Shown here: positions 23,093-32,523 of the stretch, piece by piece
Layout of the letters: the number at the start of each line of letters is the position of its first letter
Numbering within the stretch: position 1 is the first letter of the stretch
Source of the DNA: JAMXLO01 sp963726125
GTDB lineage: Bacteria > Pseudomonadota > Alphaproteobacteria > Acetobacterales > Acetobacteraceae
Direction: 5' to 3'
Length of the DNA: 64,000 nucleotides
Assembly: GCA_963726125.1 (NCBI GenBank)
Contig: CAVSBG010000013.1
Location: 124,001-188,000 of the forward strand
The notes under the pieces: model-generated
Told to the model about the DNA's origin: nothing
Database searches by the model: none
The model's input: the letters and a program-made list of their open reading frames with translations, nothing else
Position numbers and translations under genes: made by a program

Positions 23093-25705
23093 ATGTCCAA
23101 TGCCAATGTGATGGAGCGCGGTCCAGGCGAGATGATGGGTAATGCCGGGCCGGGCATGCTCGCCGGGCTGCGCGTGATCGAGGTCGCGGACGAGCGCGCG
23201 GAATATACCGGGCTGCTGCTGGCGGGGCTTGGTGCCGAGGTGGTGAAGATCGAACCACCGGAAGGCAATGCAACACGGCGCATCGGTCCATTCCTGGAAG
23301 ACGAACCGGGACTGGAGCGCTCGCTGTTCTTTTGGAACTATAATCGCAACAAGAAATCGGTGGTGCTCGATCTGCGCGAGACACTGGCTCGCGAGCACAT
23401 GCTGCGGCTGCTGGAAGGTGCGGACATTCTGCTCGATGCGAGTTGCGGCGCGCTGAACGAAGCGCTGAAGCTGGATCGCGCCGCGATGAATGCTCGGTTT
23501 CCCTCGCTGGTGACCGCGCGCATGACGCCGTTCGGCGATGACGGGCCGTGGAAGGATTTCAAGAGCTCCGATCTGGTGCATCTCGCGTTGGGCGGGGTGA
23601 TGATGAACTGCGGCTACGATCCTGATCCGAAGCTGCAATACGATACGCCGCCGATCGCACCGCAGATCTGGCATGCATATCACATCGCAGGCGAGCAGCT
23701 TGCCACGGGCATCATTGCCGCGCTGATCCATCGGCACCGGTCTGGGCAGGGCCAGGACGTTTCGGTCGCGGTGCATGAGGCGGTGTCTAAGAACCCGGAG
23801 CTCGACATCATGCACTGGGTGATGCGGCGCGTGCCGTTGTGGCGGTTGACCAACCGGCACGCGGTAGAGACGCCGAATCATTCGCCGAGCATCTGTCATA
23901 CCAAGGATGGGCGCTGGTTCATCTCGCACGGGATGGGTGCACGCGATTTGAAGAATCTGGTGCCGTTGCTGAGCAGGTACGGGATGCAGGCGGATCTGCA
24001 ACCGCCTCCGCCGGATGCGGATCTGAAGGCGCGGCAGGTGCCTGGGTCGGCGGCGGGTGATGAGACGCGGGCGCATATGCTGGATGTGGTGCAGCGGTTC
24101 ATCCGTGCGTGGACCTATGCGGACATGCCGTGGCGGGAGGCGCAGGATGCGGGGCTGCTGTGGGCGCCGCTGCGCAAGCCGCACGAGAATGCGCTTGATG
24201 AGCACTGGCTGAAACGAAAGAGCTTTGCCGATGTGGTGCATCCTGAGCACGGGCGGAGCTTTCGGTATCCGACGAGCAAGTGGCTGAGCACGAAGACAAG
24301 CTGGCAGGTGGGACGGCGTGCGCCTCTGCTGGGTGAGGATACCGAGGCGGTGTTGCGGGAGACGATGCGGGCGCCGAGCGTGCCGGCACAGCCTCGCGGT
24401 GTGGCGCAGCCGGTGTTGTCTGCGCTGCATGGCAAGCCGTTTCCGTTGCAGGGCGTGAAGATACTCGATTTCGCATGGTTCCTGGCGTCGGCGGGTGGCA
24501 CGCGATTCCTCGCTGCGATGGGGGCTGAGAGTTACAAGGTGGAGTGGAAGGACAATCCGGATACACGACTTGCGGCGATGGCGCCGGTTGGCGGGCGGGC
24601 GGCGCGCGATGCCGCGACGGGGCCGCTGGTGGGCGTCAAGGATCCGGACATGGGCGGGCAGTTCAACAACAAGAATGCCGGCAAGCGGGGAATATCGCTG
24701 AACATCCGGCATCCCAAGGGGCTGCAGATTGCGAAGGACCTTGTGCGGATCTGCGATGTTGTGGCGGAGGGGTTTTCGCCCGGTGTACTGCAACGACTCG
24801 GGCTCGGGTATGATGTGATGAAGAGCATCCGGCCGGACATCATCTATATCCAGCAGTCGGGCATGGGCGTGCATGGCACCTATGGACGGATGCGCACCGT
24901 TGGTCCGGTGGCGGCGGCGTTCGGCGGGCAGGGAGATATGTCGGGGCTGCCGGAACCGGCGATGCCGGTGGGGTTCGGCTACTCGTTTCTCGATTGGATG
25001 GGCGCATATGGCTATGCGCTGGCATTGCTTGGGGCGCTGTATCATCGCGAGCGCACCGGTGAAGGGCAGTGGATCGATGCCTCGCAGTGTGAATCGGGAT
25101 TGTTCCTGACGGGCTCGACGATCCTTGACTGGTCGGCGAATGAACGGGTATGGCGACGATACGGCAATCGGTCGCCGTATAAGCCGGCGGCACCGCATGG
25201 GGCGTATCGCTGTGCCGGTGATGATCGTTGGGTCGCGATTGCCTGCTTCACCGACGCGGAGTGGCGAGCGCTGGCACAGGCGGCGGGGCAGGGGGCGTGG
25301 CTGGACGATCGACGGTTCAGCACGCTGGAGCACAGGCTGCTGCATCAGGATTCGCTCGATGCGCTGGTGGAAGCGTGGACGCGCACGCAGGATCGCTATG
25401 AGTGCATGATGAAGCTGCAGCGTGCCGGCGTGCCGGCGGGCGTTTGCCAGAACGCGGAGGATCGCTGCGACGCAGATCCTCAGTTGCGGCATTTGAAGTG
25501 GCTGACGGAGGTCACCGGCACAAAGATCGGCTCCTGGCCGGTGTATGAACTGCCGATGAAATTCAGCCATACGCCCGCCTATATCGGGGGACCGATCAAT
25601 CGTGGTGCGCCTGGTTATGGCGAGGACAACGAATGGCTGCTGACCGAACTGCTGGGAATGTCGGCGTCGGATGTGCAGCGGCTCGCGGAGGATGGCGTGA
25701 TCTGA
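23093..25705 (+). CDS. Two-domain CaiB/BaiF (family III) CoA-transferase
   Basis: At 870 residues this is two family III CoA-transferase domains in one chain. Domain 1 begins LAGLRVIEVADERAEYTG (about residue 20), domain 2 begins PLQGVKILDFAWFLASAGG (about residue 445); each has the GLLLAGLGAEVVKIEPP-type loop and a GxGQ-like segment (SGQGQDVSVAV, TGEGQWIDASQ). Family III enzymes move CoA through an Asp thioester. The Asp region of domain 1 reads PQIWHAYHIAG without Asp, whereas domain 2 has SFLDWMGAYG, so only domain 2 seems catalytic. ATG follows GGAGGAAGC. It would activate a carboxylate as its CoA ester for the island's pathway. Confidence 0.9.
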   Translation: MSNANVMERGPGEMMGNAGPGMLAGLRVIEVADERAEYTGLLLAGLGAEVVKIEPPEGNATRRIGPFLEDEPGLERSLFFWNYNRNKKSVVLDLRETLAREHMLRLLEGADILLDASCGALNEALKLDRAAMNARFPSLVTARMTPFGDDGPWKDFKSSDLVHLALGGVMMNCGYDPDPKLQYDTPPIAPQIWHAYHIAGEQLATGIIAALIHRHRSGQGQDVSVAVHEAVSKNPELDIMHWVMRRVPLWRLTNRHAVETPNHSPSICHTKDGRWFISHGMGARDLKNLVPLLSRYGMQADLQPPPPDADLKARQVPGSAAGDETRAHMLDVVQRFIRAWTYADMPWREAQDAGLLWAPLRKPHENALDEHWLKRKSFADVVHPEHGRSFRYPTSKWLSTKTSWQVGRRAPLLGEDTEAVLRETMRAPSVPAQPRGVAQPVLSALHGKPFPLQGVKILDFAWFLASAGGTRFLAAMGAESYKVEWKDNPDTRLAAMAPVGGRAARDAATGPLVGVKDPDMGGQFNNKNAGKRGISLNIRHPKGLQIAKDLVRICDVVAEGFSPGVLQRLGLGYDVMKSIRPDIIYIQQSGMGVHGTYGRMRTVGPVAAAFGGQGDMSGLPEPAMPVGFGYSFLDWMGAYGYALALLGALYHRERTGEGQWIDASQCESGLFLTGSTILDWSANERVWRRYGNRSPYKPAAPHGAYRCAGDDRWVAIACFTDAEWRALAQAAGQGAWLDDRRFSTLEHRLLHQDSLDALVEAWTRTQDRYECMMKLQRAGVPAGVCQNAEDRCDADPQLRHLKWLTEVTGTKIGSWPVYELPMKFSHTPAYIGGPINRGAPGYGEDNEWLLTELLGMSASDVQRLAEDGVI

Positions 25706-25944
25706 CTGACGTGGCTGGACGGATGAAGCCGCGCGCCTGGTCAACGCGGTTGAACAGTCCGGCAAGCCATCCGATAGTCCGATCACCGGACAAAATGTCG
25801 TGGCGGCGAAGGATGCGCTGGATCTCACGCGGGCCGACGACGACGCGAAATTGCGGGCCAGGATCGCGGATTTCCTGAAGTCTGCTGCCCTGACAGCGAC
25901 GACACACGCCGCCAGGTTGCCACCATGCAGGAGCGTTTTCAAAC

Positions 25945-26919
25945 ATGATCCTTGTCACCAACAACGAAGGCACTCTTGGTGCTCCCACCACGGCGCGCAT
26001 GCTGGCGAACGGCGCGCACGGGCTCGATGCGATCGAGGCTGGCATCCGCATCATCGAAGCGGATCCATCGGTGCGCACGGTCGGCCGTGGCGGCTGGCCG
26101 AACCTGCTATGCGAGATGGAACTCGATGCCTGCATGATGGATGGTACGACGCTGCGGTCTGGTGCCGTCGGCGCGCTGCAAGGCTACCTGCATCCAGTCA
26201 GCATCGCTCGCGAGATCATGCAGCTTCTGCCGCATGAATTCCTGGTGGGGCAGGGGGCGGCACGCTTCGCTCGCGAAATCGGCGCGGAGCCGGCTGATAA
26301 CCTGATTGCGGATTCACGGCGTGCCTGGCAGGAATGGTTCGACAACGAGGTGCCCGCGCAACTGCAACGAGATTGGGGCGCCGCACCGCTAGCGGAACTA
26401 TGTCGCCACGCGATCGACCCTGAGGTGGGACGCGACACCACGGTGTTCCTCGCGCATGACCAGCAGGGGAATATCTGTAGCGGAACGAGCACGTCTGGCT
26501 GGGGGTGGAAGTATCCCGGGCGGCTCGGCGACAGTCCGATTGTCGGCGCGGGCTCCTATGCTGATACGCGCTACGGCGCCGCGGCGTGCACCGGGGCCGG
26601 TGAGATGACCATACGTTGCTGCACCGCGCGATCGATCGTGCTGTATATGAAGAAGGGCGCCAGCGTGGCCGATGCGGTCAGTGAGGCGGTGGAGGATATG
26701 CGGGCGCTGAAGGGTGGGCTGATCAGCCGCGTGACAGTGCATGCCATCGATGCCAAGGGCAATCACAAGGTGGTCGCGGTGAACGGCGCGGGGGACAACA
26801 AGTACTGGCTATGGGCAGGGCAGGGCGAGCCTCGGATGTTGGCGGCTGAACCGGTGGTCATCACAAGCGCCGGGATGCAGCCGACCACCACAACGCGATA
26901 TACGCAGCGGGCACGGTAA
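25945..26919 (+). CDS. Ntn-hydrolase of the isoaspartyl peptidase / glycosylasparaginase family
   Basis: A 324-residue Ntn hydrolase. The N-terminal half contains the usual ANGAHGLDAIEAGIRIIE and a VGRGGWPN segment. The self-cleavage site should precede the Thr of GRDTTVFLA (about residue 170), which becomes the nucleophile of the beta subunit; GRLGDSPIVGAGSYAD and CTGAGE are the substrate-pocket motifs. The family removes beta-linked Asp from peptides or splits N-acetylglucosaminyl-asparagine. No signal peptide is seen, so it is probably cytoplasmic. It lies 240 bases after the CoA-transferase and is the last recognisable gene of the island. Confidence 0.9.
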   Translation: MILVTNNEGTLGAPTTARMLANGAHGLDAIEAGIRIIEADPSVRTVGRGGWPNLLCEMELDACMMDGTTLRSGAVGALQGYLHPVSIAREIMQLLPHEFLVGQGAARFAREIGAEPADNLIADSRRAWQEWFDNEVPAQLQRDWGAAPLAELCRHAIDPEVGRDTTVFLAHDQQGNICSGTSTSGWGWKYPGRLGDSPIVGAGSYADTRYGAAACTGAGEMTIRCCTARSIVLYMKKGASVADAVSEAVEDMRALKGGLISRVTVHAIDAKGNHKVVAVNGAGDNKYWLWAGQGEPRMLAAEPVVITSAGMQPTTTTRYTQRAR

Positions 26920-27749
26920 GGCAGCTGTAAATTTGACCAAGTCGCGGGAGTGAGTGCCTGAGCAGCTTCACCTCATACGCCGCGCCGGGACTCCCTCGTG
27001 AGCCAACCTCCAGCAACCGCGTTTTAGCCGCTGCGGTTCAGCGCTTCGGGCTATCACGCGATAGTAACGCTCCTCTCGGGCCTGTGCGCGTCCTTGGGAA
27101 CGAACCGCCGTAATCCATCGGTAGAGAGGCACAACGCCCCTCGATGCGGAGGCACTTGCCTTGCGCCATATGTTCGACCCTCCCTAACTGAACGCGCCGC
27201 AAAACACCGCAGGGATTTTCGGGTCATAGCCGAGCAGCATCTCGCGAATGCGTGCGCGCACAGGATGAGACTTGGCCGGAGGTCATTGATAAGCTGTCGC
27301 TATGGCTGCATCGGCTGCAAGGTTCCGATCTGCAGCCGGCAGTTAATCGCACATAGCAAAAACTTCGCTTCGGCCTGTGATGCAGAACCGTCTTAATGGC
27401 GCGAGGCGGTCTCGACGGCGCTCGGTCCCCTTGACCATATCGCCTACAATCTTGTGGGTCGCGAAGCCTTGTAGCCGCCCACCGTGTCGCTTACCCCTCA
27501 GCGTGATGGGCCTAGCGCTTGGAACGGCATCGCCCTGTCGTGGCTCGTAGAGAACAAAACATGTACCGTGACGCGTTACGAGATTTCGCATCAAGTCGGA
27601 TCGAAATCTCGCGAAAACGTGAATAGACATGCGATTCGCGACAACGGAAGGCCTTGGACTGCCCTGCTCAGATGCCGTCTGAGAAGCAAGGGCCTAGCGT
27701 TTCATTTTCCCTCTTTTCCGAGCCCCCTCGTTAACGAATCCTTCAGACC
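26920..27749. other. 830-base gap without a supported gene, probably decayed DNA
   Basis: The stretch is less GC-rich than its surroundings and its codon pattern is unlike nearby genes. Open frames exist on both strands (for example minus 27630-27343 and plus 27484-27753), but neither shows a ribosome site, domain or composition I can support. No tRNA, repeat pair or transposase motif was seen. It may be the remains of an inserted element between the catabolic island and the Ku genes. Confidence 0.5.
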
Positions 27750-28025
27750 ATGACATCTCTCCACGCCGCACCGGACACGTTCACTCTCTCCGGCGACCCA
27801 GACAGCCGAATCGCTCAGCTGCTCCGGCTCGTCCAGCACCAGGCCCGCATCGCCCAGACGGACGCCGCCCCGCGCATGCAGGACGCGCTCACCGAACTGG
27901 AGGACACGATCTCGGACCAGATTGCTGCGTTGGACCGAGCCGCGGAAGACGACAAGGCCGACGCCGAAGCGACCGGCGAGGCCGCACGCGAGCGCCAGGC
28001 CTGGCGCCCGCTGAGGGCTGCCTGA
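27750..28025 (+). CDS. Small uncharacterised protein upstream of Ku
   Basis: A 91-residue acidic, helix-rich protein (MTSLHAAPDTFTLSG; later DALTELEDTISDQIAALDRAAEDDKADAEA) with a likely coiled segment. It matches no family I know. Its TGA overlaps the Ku ATG (TGATG), so the two are translationally coupled, suggesting a link to end joining or shared regulation. No clear ribosome site precedes its ATG. Confidence 0.6.
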   Translation: MTSLHAAPDTFTLSGDPDSRIAQLLRLVQHQARIAQTDAAPRMQDALTELEDTISDQIAALDRAAEDDKADAEATGEAARERQAWRPLRAA

Positions 28026-28963
28026 TGGCCGTACGTCCCATCTGGCGTGGCCACCTGCGCCTCGCGCTTGTTTCCTGTCCTGTCGCGCTGTTCAACGCCC
28101 GCCACGACCGCGCCGGAATCCGGTTCAACCTGATCAACCCCGACACCGGCAACAGGATCCGAATGATCACTCAGGATTCCGAGACCGGAAAGGAACTGCA
28201 ACGCCGCGACCTGGTCAAAGGCTATGAGTTCCGCAAAGACCAATATCTCCTGCTGAGTGACGACGATTTCGATAGCGTCAAAGTCGAAACTTCCGCGGTG
28301 ATGACAATCGAGAAGTTCGTCGACACCGAGTTGATCGACCCAGTTTACTATGATGCGGCTTACTTCATCGCCCCCGACGGCGACGCTGGCCGGGACGTCT
28401 ATGCCGTGCTCCGCGAGGCTATCGCCAAGACCGAAAAGACCGCTCTCGCCCGTGTCGTGATCTCTCAGCGTGAGCGAACCATCGCGTTGCGCCCGGTGGG
28501 CGACGCCGGCCTCATGGCTCATACGCTTTACGAGGACCGGGACCTGAACAGCTCCAAGGAGCTGTTTGACGGCCTGGAGGGCATCAAGACCGATCCCGAG
28601 ATGGTCCAGCTCGCCACCCAGCTCGTGGTTCGGCAGGCAGGGAAATATGACGCGGCGGATCTCGAAGACCGCTACGAGACCAGGCTGCGCGCGATGATCG
28701 ACGCGAAGCTCAAGGGCGAAGGCATCGATCTTGAGGCCGAGGAGCCGGTCGCATCAACCAGCAACGTGATCGATCTTATGGCGGCGCTGAAGAAAAGCCT
28801 GGGGCAAACGCCGGCAGAGCAGCCGGCGGCAGCGAAGCGCAAGAAGCCTGCAGATGCGCGGCAGACCGGCCTCAAGCTGCCGATCAAGGGTGGCAAGATC
28901 GCTGCCGAGCGGATGCAGCAGGCTTCGGCCCCAGTGAATAAGCCGGCGCGCAAGCGGGCCTAG
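28025..28963 (+). CDS. ku: Non-homologous end-joining protein Ku
   Basis: A 312-residue bacterial Ku. It begins MAVRPIWRGHLRLALVSCPVAL, the standard entry to the Ku beta-barrel core, and continues through the ring-forming core to LRAMIDAKLKGEGID. A basic tail follows (AAKRKKPADARQ and KPARKRA), of the kind that contacts DNA and LigD. Ku binds double-strand ends as a homodimer and recruits ligase D. No ligD lies in this window. Confidence 0.95.
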   Translation: MAVRPIWRGHLRLALVSCPVALFNARHDRAGIRFNLINPDTGNRIRMITQDSETGKELQRRDLVKGYEFRKDQYLLLSDDDFDSVKVETSAVMTIEKFVDTELIDPVYYDAAYFIAPDGDAGRDVYAVLREAIAKTEKTALARVVISQRERTIALRPVGDAGLMAHTLYEDRDLNSSKELFDGLEGIKTDPEMVQLATQLVVRQAGKYDAADLEDRYETRLRAMIDAKLKGEGIDLEAEEPVASTSNVIDLMAALKKSLGQTPAEQPAAAKRKKPADARQTGLKLPIKGGKIAAERMQQASAPVNKPARKRA

Positions 28964-29348
28964 TGGTCTTTCGGCCCCACGTCCGCAACAAGCTCCGCCA
29001 GGCAGCCTGACCACGCGCCCCGATTTCTTCCCCTCTCCCGCGCAGCGGGGGAGGCAGGGAGGGGGTGGCACCAGCCTTAAAGGCATCCTGACCCCATGCC
29101 CCGTTGCGCCGCTCGCACGGTGAGGGGCGATTTCCTTCGATCGTGTTGTGAACCCGGCAGATATTCGCCCCGCCACGACCACCCCGCCGACCTCGCCTCC
29201 AGCGCCCGCCAAGCCACGCCACGCCGAAACAACGATCCTCCGACCCCACGGGGCGCACCGAACGCCCCGGTCGCGTGCGCAAGCGTCCCCGCCCGTCTCC
29301 CCCACAGAATTCTGAGACACATCTGAGACAAACCCGCGCCATCACGCG
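28964..29348. other. Intergenic region with one G-rich palindromic repeat
   Basis: The 385 bases between the convergent Ku and DMT permease genes hold one palindromic unit at 29030-29072 (CCCTCTCCCGCGCAGCGGGGGA and a G tract), the same unit that forms the inverted pair at 51557-51651. The rest is GC-rich with a Pro/Arg-rich open frame on the plus strand that shows no gene character. Confidence 0.6.
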
Positions 29349-30251
29349 TCACCCAGCCCGCAGCCCCACCCCGCTGCGCCCCGGAGCAAGCCCGCGTCGT
29401 GCCACCAACCAGCACCCCATCGAGGAAACGGCCAGCCCCACCACCGTCAGCGCCGACAGGCGTTCCCCGAGCAGCACCCAGGCCATCACTGCCGCTGTGC
29501 CCGGCACCAGGTAGAAATTTGCCGTCGCCCGCGCCGCGGTGCCCCGCACCAGCATAAGATAGTAAAGCGCCATCCCGCCCAGCGAGACCGCCGCCGCGTT
29601 CCACGCCACAGCCGCAATCGCCGCTTCATTCCACGCCGCCCGAGGCGTCTCGAACACCGCCGTCGCCACCACGCACGCCACGGCTGCGGCGATCAACTGC
29701 ACCGTGGTGCCTTCCAGCATCGGCACCCCACGGCAGAACCGGCCAAAATACAACGTCCCGCTGCACAGCCCGACCACGCCGCCCGCGGTCAGCAGCAGTC
29801 CATTCAGCTCCACCGGGCTGCGCGCCGCCGCCAGTCCCACCACCAGCACGACGCCGGCGGCGCCAAGCACCAGCCCCAGCCATTGCAACGGCCGCAGCGC
29901 CTCCCCCAACAGCGGCCACGCCAGCAGCGCCGTCAGCAGCGGATTGAGTGTCTGCACCAGAGCGATCGGCGCCGCCCCGGTGTGTACCATCGCGTAGTGC
30001 GCGGTCATCAGCAGCACGCTGTTGGTCAGCACGCCCGACACCGCCAGGTGCCCCCATCGCCCCGCCACCGGCCGCCACGATCGTCGCAGCACCACCATCA
30101 CCGCGACCAGCACCACCGCGGCCGCCACCATCCGCACCGTCACGAAGTACAGCGGCGACAGGTGCCGCAGCCCAACCCTGGCCGCGATGAACGACGAACT
30201 CCACAGCAGCACGAAGCCAAACGGCGCCAGCCGGACCAGCATGAACTCCAT
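29349..30251 (-). CDS. EamA/DMT-family membrane transporter
   Basis: About 300 residues with ten predicted membrane helices in two EamA repeats: first PFGFVLLWSSSFIAARVGLRHLSP, second beginning near LLLTAGGVVGLCSGTLYFGRF. Such permeases export amino acids, metabolites or drugs. The start is unclear: ATG 30251, ATG 30242 and GTG 30263 are all possible, none with a strong ribosome site. The C-terminus (ARRGLAPGRSGVG) runs into a GC-rich tail. It is divergent from pleD. Confidence 0.85.
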   Translation of the reverse strand: MEFMLVRLAPFGFVLLWSSSFIAARVGLRHLSPLYFVTVRMVAAAVVLVAVMVVLRRSWRPVAGRWGHLAVSGVLTNSVLLMTAHYAMVHTGAAPIALVQTLNPLLTALLAWPLLGEALRPLQWLGLVLGAAGVVLVVGLAAARSPVELNGLLLTAGGVVGLCSGTLYFGRFCRGVPMLEGTTVQLIAAAVACVVATAVFETPRAAWNEAAIAAVAWNAAAVSLGGMALYYLMLVRGTAARATANFYLVPGTAAVMAWVLLGERLSALTVVGLAVSSMGCWLVARRGLAPGRSGVGLRAG

Positions 30252-30678
30252 CCCCGTCCACACGGCGGATGGAGGAAAGCCTCCGCCTCAGGCCGCGGTG
30301 TAGCCCCAGACGCGGGCGGGCGGGAAGTTCAACGGCGTCCACGCCTCGCCCATCGCTGCCAGCCCCAGCCGCCGCCCGGGCAGCGGCGGAAGAGCATCGC
30401 CGCGTTTGCCACCCCTCGGTTCATCCGCTCGTCGAAGATCGCCCTGCCGCAATTGTAAAGCAGCATGCTATTTGTCATCTCATTGACACTTTTTCTTCAT
30501 AAGTTACTGCTGTTACTGCGACCCTTATGCAAATCCGACTTCAGGCGGAGTGTCTCGTGCCCCGCACCTCAAACGCGCGGTTTGCTTTCGCGGCCCGCAA
30601 CCTTCGGTTATGCTTCCGCATGGTACGGCGAGTGTCGGTTGGGCGCCGGCCAACGCAGCAAGGGCGAAGCCGCCGCGC
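30252..30678. other. Leader and promoter region between the DMT permease and pleD
   Basis: The 427 bases are GC-rich at the left and become AT-richer around 30460-30540. TTGACA at 30483-30488 is a perfect -35 hexamer, but no equally good -10 lies at the right distance. The pleD frame is open back to 30550 without homology. A small GGCGGA/TCCGCC hairpin lies at 30264-30287. No other gene is seen. Confidence 0.4.
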
Positions 30679-32055
30679 ATGACCGCCAGGATTCTGATCG
30701 TCGATGACGTGCCGGCAAACACGCGCCTGCTGGAGGCGAAGCTGTCCGCCGAATACTATCAGGTCGCCAGCGCCAAGGACGGCTTCGAGGCCCTGCGTGT
30801 CGCCGACGAATGGCAGCCCGATCTCATCCTGCTCGATGTCATGATGCCCGGCATGGACGGCTTCGAGTGCTGCCGCAAGCTCAAGCTCGACGCCACCACT
30901 CTGCACATCCCAATCGTCATGATCACCGCCCTCGGCGAGCCGGCCGAACGGTTGCGCGGGCTGGAGGCCGGCGCCGACGATTTCCTCACCAAGCCGGTCG
31001 AGTACGAGACCCTGATGGCCCGCGTCCGCAGCCTGGTCCGCCTCAAGCGCCTGCTCGACGAATGGCGGGCGAGGGGCGAGACCGCCCGCGCCATGGGCCT
31101 CACCAGCGAGAGTGTCGCGGTTCCCTCGGTCGCCGGCGCCCGCGCTCTCGTGGTGGATGATTGGGACCTCGGCGCCCAGGCCGTGCAGGAGGCGCTGTCC
31201 CGCGACGGTATCATCGCCGGCCGCGCCCGCACCGGCACCGAGGCGATGGCACTGTCGTCCGCAATCCCGTTCGACCTGATCGTGCTCAGCCTGTCGCTGA
31301 TCGAGGAAGACCCGCTGAAGCTCGCCTCATCGTTCCGCGCCGCCAACGCCACCCACGAGATCCCGCTGCTGCTGATTGCCGAACCCGAGGAACGCGAGAA
31401 CATCCTGCGCGGCTTCGATCTCGGCGCCAACGACTGGCTCGTATTGCCGCTCGACGAGAACGAACTGCGTGCTCGCGCCCGCAACCAGATCCGCCGCAAG
31501 TTCTACCAGGATCGCCTGCGTACCGACCTCGGCGCCGCCCTCGAGATGGCGCTGATCGATCCGCTCACCGGCCTCTATAACCAGCGCTATCTGATGCGCC
31601 ATCTGCGCGGCCTGCTGGAAGCTGCATTGAACCGCGACCTCGCCGTGCTGATGATCGACGTCGACCACTTCAAGAGCGTCAATGACGACTACGGCCACGC
31701 CGCAGGCGACAAGGCGTTGCGCGCGATCGCCGATGTGCTTCGCACCAGCACCCGGGTGTTCGACTCGCTGGCGCGCTACGGCGGCGAGGAGTTCGCGGTG
31801 GTGATGCCGGGCACCACGATGGAGGATGCCAGACTCGCCGCCGAACGGCTCCGTTCAGCAGTCGAGACGGCGCCGTTCACCACCGAGGCAGGCCATAAGC
31901 TGCACTTGACCATCAGCGTCGGCGTTGCCTGCAGCAGCCAGCAGCCAATCACTCCGGAGGCGCTGTTGCGTGCCGCCGATGTCGCGCTGTATGCCGCCAA
32001 GCGGGCAGGGCGCAACCGCGTGGAACTCGCGCCCCCGATCGCCCCCGGCGCCTAG
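30679..32055 (+). CDS. pleD: PleD-type response regulator with diguanylate cyclase domain
   Basis: With the ATG at 30679 the protein is 458 residues: receiver 1 (ILIVDDVPANTR, acceptor Asp in LILLDVMMPGMDG, Lys in LTKPVEYE), a degenerate receiver 2 (ALVVDDWDLGAQ, lacking a clear acceptor Asp) and a GGDEF domain. The active site is RYGGEEFAVV; the inhibitory I-site RVFD lies five residues before it. This is the PleD architecture, which makes cyclic di-GMP when receiver 1 is phosphorylated and is inhibited by its product. It is convergent with rpmG. Confidence 0.93.
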   Translation: MTARILIVDDVPANTRLLEAKLSAEYYQVASAKDGFEALRVADEWQPDLILLDVMMPGMDGFECCRKLKLDATTLHIPIVMITALGEPAERLRGLEAGADDFLTKPVEYETLMARVRSLVRLKRLLDEWRARGETARAMGLTSESVAVPSVAGARALVVDDWDLGAQAVQEALSRDGIIAGRARTGTEAMALSSAIPFDLIVLSLSLIEEDPLKLASSFRAANATHEIPLLLIAEPEERENILRGFDLGANDWLVLPLDENELRARARNQIRRKFYQDRLRTDLGAALEMALIDPLTGLYNQRYLMRHLRGLLEAALNRDLAVLMIDVDHFKSVNDDYGHAAGDKALRAIADVLRTSTRVFDSLARYGGEEFAVVMPGTTMEDARLAAERLRSAVETAPFTTEAGHKLHLTISVGVACSSQQPITPEALLRAADVALYAAKRAGRNRVELAPPIAPGA

Positions 32056-32073
32056 CTGGCAGCGCCCGGCTGG

Positions 32074-32241
32074 CTACTTGATCTTCGCTTCGCGGAACGG
32101 CACGTGCTTGCGCACCACCGGGTCGTACTTCCTCAGCTCCATCTTGCCGGTCTGCGTCCGCGCGTTCTTCCGCGTGACATAGAAGAAGCCGGTATCGGCG
32201 CTGGAGACGAGCTTGATCTGGACAGTGTTGGTCTTGGCCAT
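32074..32241 (-). CDS. rpmG: 50S ribosomal protein L33
   Basis: A 55-residue protein starting MAKTNTVQIKLVSSADTGFF and ending HVPFREAKIK, an unmistakable L33. GAGGATCC precedes the ATG. The zinc-ribbon cysteines of some L33 forms are absent, so it is the Cys-free type and does not depend on zinc. It lies between the convergent pleD gene and a seven-hairpin repeat that fills its upstream region. Confidence 0.96.
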   Translation of the reverse strand: MAKTNTVQIKLVSSADTGFFYVTRKNARTQTGKMELRKYDPVVRKHVPFREAKIK

Positions 32242-32291
32242 GGCTGGATCCTCGTAATGCGCGGAAGATGCTCACCGCGCCCGTCCAGGTC

Positions 32292-32523
32292 AAGATCAGG
32301 GCTCCGCCCTGAACCCGCCAGGAGGCTTTGCCTCCTGGACCTCCACCAAAGGCATTGCCTTTGGAAACCATCCTGTCCGGCTCTGGGTAGGGGAACATGG
32401 ACCTCATCGAGGTCCGTGTTCCCCTACCCAGAGCCGGACAAAACGGGTTCTAAGGGCTATGCCCTTAGCGGAGTTCCAAGAGGCAGAGCCTCTTGGTCGG
32501 GGTGCGGGGCGAAGCCCCGGTCA
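32292..32523 (+). repeat. Seven-hairpin modular repeat element (copy 2)
   Basis: The order is CAGGGC/GCCCTG, CCAGGAGGC/GCCTCCTGG, CCAAAGGC/GCCTTTGG, a long central stem (arms 32374-32405 and 32409-32440, loop ATC), CTAAGGGC/GCCCTTAG, CCAAGAGGC/GCCTCTTGG and CGGGGC/GCCCCG. The central stem differs completely in sequence from copies 1 and 3 except for the innermost bases near the ATC loop. Its single non-Watson-Crick position is T opposite G, a U-G pair in RNA. It lies between ctpA and rpmG. Confidence 0.9.

Noticed and set aside
22637..25942. An 1101-codon open frame on the minus strand opposite the CoA-transferase gene
   Set aside because: It is antisense to a well-supported gene, has His/Arg/Pro-rich composition and no domain. 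GC-rich codon bias keeps the opposite frame free of stops.
26920..27749. Transposase remnant
   Set aside because: Composition suggests foreign or decayed DNA, but no catalytic motif, terminal repeat or target duplication could be identified.
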